DNA of 64,000 nucleotides from contig NZ_CP009286.1 of assembly GCF_000758685.1 (NCBI RefSeq), forward strand, positions 1,580,501 through 1,644,500, written 5' to 3'. Made by a program: the position numbers and the translations under genes. This document shows positions 60,311-64,000 of the stretch, piece after piece. Numbering within the stretch: the stretch's first letter is position 1; every line of letters starts with the position of its first letter. This DNA comes from Paenibacillus stellifer (GTDB taxonomy: Bacteria > Bacillota > Bacilli > Paenibacillales > Paenibacillaceae). A model generated the notes under the pieces. It worked only from the letters and a program-made list of their open reading frames with translations, made no database searches and was not told the origin of the DNA.

Positions 60311-62056
60311 ATGCAATGGCTGAGCCGTTTCTCTTATTACCGAAGGCTGCAGTTCTCGTTCCTTGCCCTGATTCTGCTGCCCTTCACCGCTGTTACCCTG
60401 TGGTCTTATCAATCCGTCAGGCAGAACGTAAGCGACAAGATTCTTCGAACCAATGAAGAGACGATCACCGTCATCGCCAATCAGATTGAAAAAACGATCG
60501 ACACCATCTCCTTCGCATCCCTCTATCTCTCCGAAACCTATGATCCTGAAGTTCTGAACAGCCTGCGTTACCTGACGACCGCCGAGAGCTTCGGAGATTA
60601 CGGGTCCTACATCCACCAAGCCAAATTGAAATCAATCAGCGGCATACTCACCGTTCAAGCGCTCGACGCAGACCTTGAGATTATGATCGTCAACCGGAAA
60701 GACCGGATTATTATGAGCAGTCTGAATCGTCCGGTCTTCTCAAGGGTCTCGGACCGCTTCCTTCAGGATACCGGCAAGCTGGACCCCGGCGAAGAGACCG
60801 TGCTTCAGTGGTTCCTGTACCGGGAGAGCGGCCCCGTTCCGGAGTACTGCTATGCCGCACGCTTCATTATCGATCCGCGAAATCACGAGAAGCTGGGTAC
60901 GCTGTTCATCGGCATCCCCCGGCATTATTTCGAGCATTTGCTGGATACGGGCAATGCCTCCATCGTCCTGTCCCTGGAGAACTCCTCCGGGGACATGATC
61001 GCCGTAAGCCGGGGAAGCGAGGCAGCCGTATCGGGCAAGCCGCTGCGCAGCGAGGTGCGGATTGCAAGAACCGGCTGGCTGCTTGCCAGCGAGCTTCCGC
61101 GAAGTTCCATAGACGGTCAGATCAACCGGGAATTCCTCGTGTCGCTCTCGATCGTCATTGTCTTCTTCGTAGCGTTTCTGGTGCTGTCCATGTTCTGGGC
61201 AAGATATATGAACGAGCCGATCCGCCTGCTGCGCGCCAGCGTCAAGCAGTATGTCGGCGGCAACCGGGATGTGCGGATTCCGGTGAAGGGCAAGGATGAA
61301 GTGGCCGTTCTCTCGCTCGTCTTCAACCAGATGCTGGAGGATATCGACGAGCTGCTTCACCGGGTGGAGAGCGAGCAGGAAGAGCGGCGGAGGCTTGAGC
61401 TTCGGGCGCTGTCGGCACAGATCCGCCCGCATTTTCTGCTCAACACGCTGAATTCGATCAAGGTCAATCTGCTCATGTCCGGCGATTCGGTCCATAGCGC
61501 GATGCTCGATGCGCTGATGAAGCTGCAGCGTGCTTACGTCCATGCCGACAAGCCGCTGAAGCTGTCCGAAGAATGCGCCTTTCTCGGCAGCTATGTGCAG
61601 GTCATGCAGATCCGCAACCGGCTGGACATCGCTTTCGAATACTTCCTTGAGCCGGGGACAGAGGAGCTTGAGCTGCCGAGGCTCCTGCTGCAGCCCGTGG
61701 TCGAGAATGCGATCGCCCACGGCTTCTCGGCAAGACCCGAGCGGCCCTGGATCGGGCTCAGCTCTTCTGTAAGCGGCGGTATGCTCGAAATCAGCATAAC
61801 CGACAACGGCCGGGGAATGGACGAAGAGGCCGTCAAGCGGCTGAACCGCCGTCTCCTGGGCGCGGAGCAGGAAGCGCCGCAGCCCGAAAAAGGCGTGGGG
61901 CTCGTGAATACCGCGCGCCGGCTTCAGGTGCTGTACGGCTTCCGGTCGCGCTTGACGGCGGCCGCCAATCCGGGCGGCGGGATGATCTTTACCTTCTGCA
62001 TTCCGGTGACCAACAGCAAGGAGGGTTCTTCGCATGATGACGGTCATGCTGATTGA
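60311..62056 (+). CDS. Sensor histidine kinase, YesM/LytS-like
   Basis: This 581-residue membrane kinase has a first membrane helix (LQFSFLALILLPFTAVTLW), a large extracellular sensor (about 40-275), a second helix (FLVSLSIVIVFFVAFLVLSMFW), a HAMP domain (NEPIRLLRASVKQYVGGN), the His_kinase region with phospho-acceptor His374 in QIRPHFLLNTLNSI, and an HATPase_c domain with LLQPVVENAIAHGF and DNGRGM. Such sensors detect a sugar outside and signal to the AraC-type regulator that follows. The kinase gene overlaps that gene by 23 bp. Confidence 0.9.
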   Translation: MQWLSRFSYYRRLQFSFLALILLPFTAVTLWSYQSVRQNVSDKILRTNEETITVIANQIEKTIDTISFASLYLSETYDPEVLNSLRYLTTAESFGDYGSYIHQAKLKSISGILTVQALDADLEIMIVNRKDRIIMSSLNRPVFSRVSDRFLQDTGKLDPGEETVLQWFLYRESGPVPEYCYAARFIIDPRNHEKLGTLFIGIPRHYFEHLLDTGNASIVLSLENSSGDMIAVSRGSEAAVSGKPLRSEVRIARTGWLLASELPRSSIDGQINREFLVSLSIVIVFFVAFLVLSMFWARYMNEPIRLLRASVKQYVGGNRDVRIPVKGKDEVAVLSLVFNQMLEDIDELLHRVESEQEERRRLELRALSAQIRPHFLLNTLNSIKVNLLMSGDSVHSAMLDALMKLQRAYVHADKPLKLSEECAFLGSYVQVMQIRNRLDIAFEYFLEPGTEELELPRLLLQPVVENAIAHGFSARPERPWIGLSSSVSGGMLEISITDNGRGMDEEAVKRLNRRLLGAEQEAPQPEKGVGLVNTARRLQVLYGFRSRLTAAANPGGGMIFTFCIPVTNSKEGSSHDDGHAD

Positions 62057-63611
62057 TGACGACGTGCCTATGCTCGACTATGTGAAGTTTCTGCTGGAAC
62101 AGCCGGGTCTGGAACTGGAGCATGTCGCGTCCGCTTCCGGCAGCGGGGCGGCGCTGGAGCTGTTCCATGAACATCTGCCTGATTTGGCCATCGTCGATAT
62201 CGGGCTGCCCGGTATGGACGGCCTGGAGCTGGCGGAGGCGTTCCGGCTGATGAAGCCGGAGGTGCGGCTGATCTTCCTGACCTGCTATGAGGACTTTCAT
62301 TATTCGAAGCGGGCGATTCAACTGGAAGCCGACGATTATCTCATCAAGGATGAGCTCACTCCGGAGCAGCTGAAGACCAGCATCCTTAAGGCGATGGATC
62401 GGTTCGGTGAACGCCGGGCGCTGCTGGAGCGCTATTCGTTCCAGCAGGCGATTGAGCGCAACCGGGGGGTGCTCAAGCGAAATTTCCTGAATCAATTGCT
62501 CTCGGGCAGCGGAAAATGGGATCATATTCGGCTGCTCGGCGAACGGCTTGGCATATCCTGGAGGAAGCCGTTTCTGGTTCACGGCTTTCTCCATATCGAC
62601 GCCGCTTCTCTGCTGTCAAGGTACCGGTATGAGGATGCGCCGCTGCTTCATTTCGCCGCCGGGAATATTGCGTCCGAGCTGTCCGCAGGTCCCGAGCCGA
62701 TCACTGCGCTGATGGATGGGGAGAACGGCATCTATCTGCTGTGGAATGCCGAAGATCCGGCCGCTCCGAGAGACGGGCTGATCCGCTACATGGAGACGGT
62801 ATGCGAGAAAGCGGAGCAGTATCTGAAGGTCACCGTTCGCGGCTTCTACGCCCCGGAGGCGTTCCCGGTTCGTGATTTCGCCCGCGCTTATAAGCAGTTG
62901 GCCGAGCGGCGCGACCACGGCTTCTATGACCCGCCCGGGCCGGCAGTCATGCTGAAGCCCGATCAGGATTATCGCTCAGCTCCGGAATCGAAGCCGGGGA
63001 AGGAGAAATCCATGCTTACGCTGGCGATTGAGGAGGAGAACGCCGCATGGATTAATCTTGCCGTCGGCAAGCTGCAGCAGCATGCGGGGGACGAGAGATG
63101 GTCGCCCCGGCTGCTCAAGGAAGCCTGCGCCGACTGCGTCCGCAGTATGGCTTCGGAGACGAACGGCGCGGTGGAGGAAGCGTTCTTCCATCACTTAAGC
63201 CGGGCTCTCCATGTGGAGGAAGCGGCGCAGCTGACGAAGCGGGAGCTGCGGAAGCTGTGGCGGCGGCAGTCGCTCACGCCGATCAGCGAACGGGAGAAGG
63301 ACACCCGGCTGCAGGCGATCGACGATTACTTGAGACAGCATGCCGACCGGATGATTACTTCGGTCGATATGGCGGAGCATCTGTATTTGAACCCCAGCTA
63401 TTTCTCCCGTTATTTCAAACGGCTGTCCGGCATGAAATTTACGGATTATGTGAACCGCTTCAAAGTCGACATGGCCATCTCCATGCTCCGGCGGGAGAAT
63501 GAGACTGTCGAGAATGTGGCCTATACGCTCGGTTTCTCGGACCGGGCCTATTTCTCCAAAGTCTTCAAGAAATACAGCGGCAAGAGCCCCAGCGAATTCA
63601 AGAACGCGTAG
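62034..63611 (+). CDS. Response regulator with AraC-type DNA-binding domain (YesN-like)
   Basis: This 525-residue regulator has a receiver domain with the phosphorylation site Asp55 (AIVDIGLPGMDG) and Lys in DYLIKDE, a middle segment of unknown fold, and a C-terminal AraC domain (MAEHLYLNPSYFSRYFKRLSG and NVAYTLGFSDRAYFSKVFKKYSGKSPSEFK). It probably activates the neighbouring transporter and beta-helix genes when the kinase sees its sugar. AAGGAGGG lies 9 bases before ATG 62034. Confidence 0.9.
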   Translation: MMTVMLIDDDVPMLDYVKFLLEQPGLELEHVASASGSGAALELFHEHLPDLAIVDIGLPGMDGLELAEAFRLMKPEVRLIFLTCYEDFHYSKRAIQLEADDYLIKDELTPEQLKTSILKAMDRFGERRALLERYSFQQAIERNRGVLKRNFLNQLLSGSGKWDHIRLLGERLGISWRKPFLVHGFLHIDAASLLSRYRYEDAPLLHFAAGNIASELSAGPEPITALMDGENGIYLLWNAEDPAAPRDGLIRYMETVCEKAEQYLKVTVRGFYAPEAFPVRDFARAYKQLAERRDHGFYDPPGPAVMLKPDQDYRSAPESKPGKEKSMLTLAIEEENAAWINLAVGKLQQHAGDERWSPRLLKEACADCVRSMASETNGAVEEAFFHHLSRALHVEEAAQLTKRELRKLWRRQSLTPISEREKDTRLQAIDDYLRQHADRMITSVDMAEHLYLNPSYFSRYFKRLSGMKFTDYVNRFKVDMAISMLRRENETVENVAYTLGFSDRAYFSKVFKKYSGKSPSEFKNA

Positions 63612-63739
63612 AATGGGGTTCCACAGAATAAGCCCGAACTTGAGAAGCGAAAGGCAGTTCCGCGAAGGCATAAGGCACCGGCACTTAACAGGACCGGACT
63701 GCCCGTTCCTCAAGCACGAGGCTAACAGGAGGAATAAAA

Positions 63740-64000
63740 ATGAAAGCGTTTACTATAGAGTGGTTTATGCTTCTGCATATTAAGAAGTTTATGCTTCTGC
63801 CGCTTATGTTTGCGCTAATTCTCGCTCCATTCGGCCTTATTCCGGCAGGGCGGGCGGAGGCAGCGGGCACTACCTATTATGTGGATTCCACTGGAGGCAG
63901 CGACTCGAACAGCGGCACCAGCGAAGCCAGTCCCTGGAATTCGCTGAGCAAGGTGAATTCCGTGGAATTTCAGCCCGGCGACCGCATTCTGCTCAAGGCG
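63740..64000 (+). CDS. Secreted beta-helix-type protein, 3' end outside the window
   Basis: The visible 87 residues have a signal peptide (FMLLPLMFALILAPFGLIP, cleavage near AEAA) and a mature start TTYYVDSTGGSDSNSGTSEA with PWNSLSKVN and FQPGDRILLKA. That opening is typical of right-handed parallel beta-helix proteins, including pectate-lyase-like and PL9-type polysaccharide lyases. AACAGGAGG lies 7 bases before the ATG. With the adjacent YesMN-type pair and sugar transporter it probably cuts the polysaccharide that the locus consumes. The fold is partial, so the enzyme class is open. Confidence 0.65.
   Translation, partial: MKAFTIEWFMLLHIKKFMLLPLMFALILAPFGLIPAGRAEAAGTTYYVDSTGGSDSNSGTSEASPWNSLSKVNSVEFQPGDRILLKA

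Noticed and set aside
1..64000. tRNA, rRNA, CRISPR arrays, prophage or replication origin
   Set aside because: None was recognised on either strand by reading; only two insertion sequences account for mobile DNA.

Overview
The window looks like a chromosomal stretch of a Paenibacillus or close relative (Firmicutes, Paenibacillaceae). The grounds are moderately high G+C coding sequence with AT-rich spacers, strong AAGGAGG-type ribosome binding sites with several TTG/GTG starts, a B. subtilis-like puc purine-degradation cluster, LplB/YtcP-type sugar transporters, a YesM/YesN-type two-component pair, large secreted glycosidases, and a Bacillus-type Zur box. All assignments come from reading the sequence; no database search was run.

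Region 1 (1-21.6 kb) is a purine salvage and catabolism cluster, all on the plus strand. It holds a partial amidase, the regulator PucR, XdhC and a MobA-like protein for the molybdenum cofactor, a BMP-type nucleoside/base ABC transporter (lipoprotein, double ATPase, two permeases), the three xanthine dehydrogenase subunits, OHCU decarboxylase, HIU hydrolase, allantoinase, allantoate amidohydrolase, the PucG aminotransferase and adenine deaminase. The route runs adenine -> hypoxanthine -> xanthine -> urate, then HIU -> OHCU -> allantoin -> allantoate -> ureidoglycine. The gene for urate -> HIU (uricase) is not in the window. The transporter mRNA seems to start with a compact three-helix leader, and a 15-bp UUCG-capped hairpin separates the lipoprotein and ATPase genes. 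The iron-sulfur subunit carries an unusual repeat-coded N-terminal extension of about 145 residues.

Region 2 (21.8-29.7 kb) holds housekeeping and envelope genes: an IDEAL-domain protein, the exoribonuclease YhaM, a possible 38-codon gene, a DUF2339/DUF3999 membrane pair, a GyrI-like protein, and PspC/PspA-like envelope-stress proteins.

Region 3 (29.7-38.3 kb) holds several small regulated units. A LacI regulator diverges from an oligo-1,6-glucosidase, with an identical 14-bp palindrome at each promoter. A Zur-type box precedes a cysteine-depleted ribosomal protein L33 and a ZagA/YciC-type zinc GTPase. A complete insertion sequence separates that GTPase from its terminator. MscL follows, then a c-di-GMP-I (GEMM) riboswitch with a terminator in front of a gene for an exported protein.

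Region 4 (38.5-42.7 kb) has a chemoreceptor gene with two compensating frameshifts, a molybdate-binding lipoprotein without its permease or ATPase, and a D-lactate dehydrogenase-like enzyme.

Region 5 (42.7-54.9 kb) is a fructan-use locus: LacI regulator, LplB/YtcP permeases, binding protein, intracellular GH32, ROK fructokinase, and a 1272-residue secreted multidomain GH32. It carries two lesions: an 827-bp IS5-type element between the two permease genes and a nonsense codon in the binding-protein gene.

Region 6 (55-64 kb) is a second carbohydrate locus: an FAD-dependent oxidoreductase translationally coupled to a sugar ABC transporter, a YesMN-type sensor/regulator pair, and the start of a secreted beta-helix-type protein cut off by the window end.
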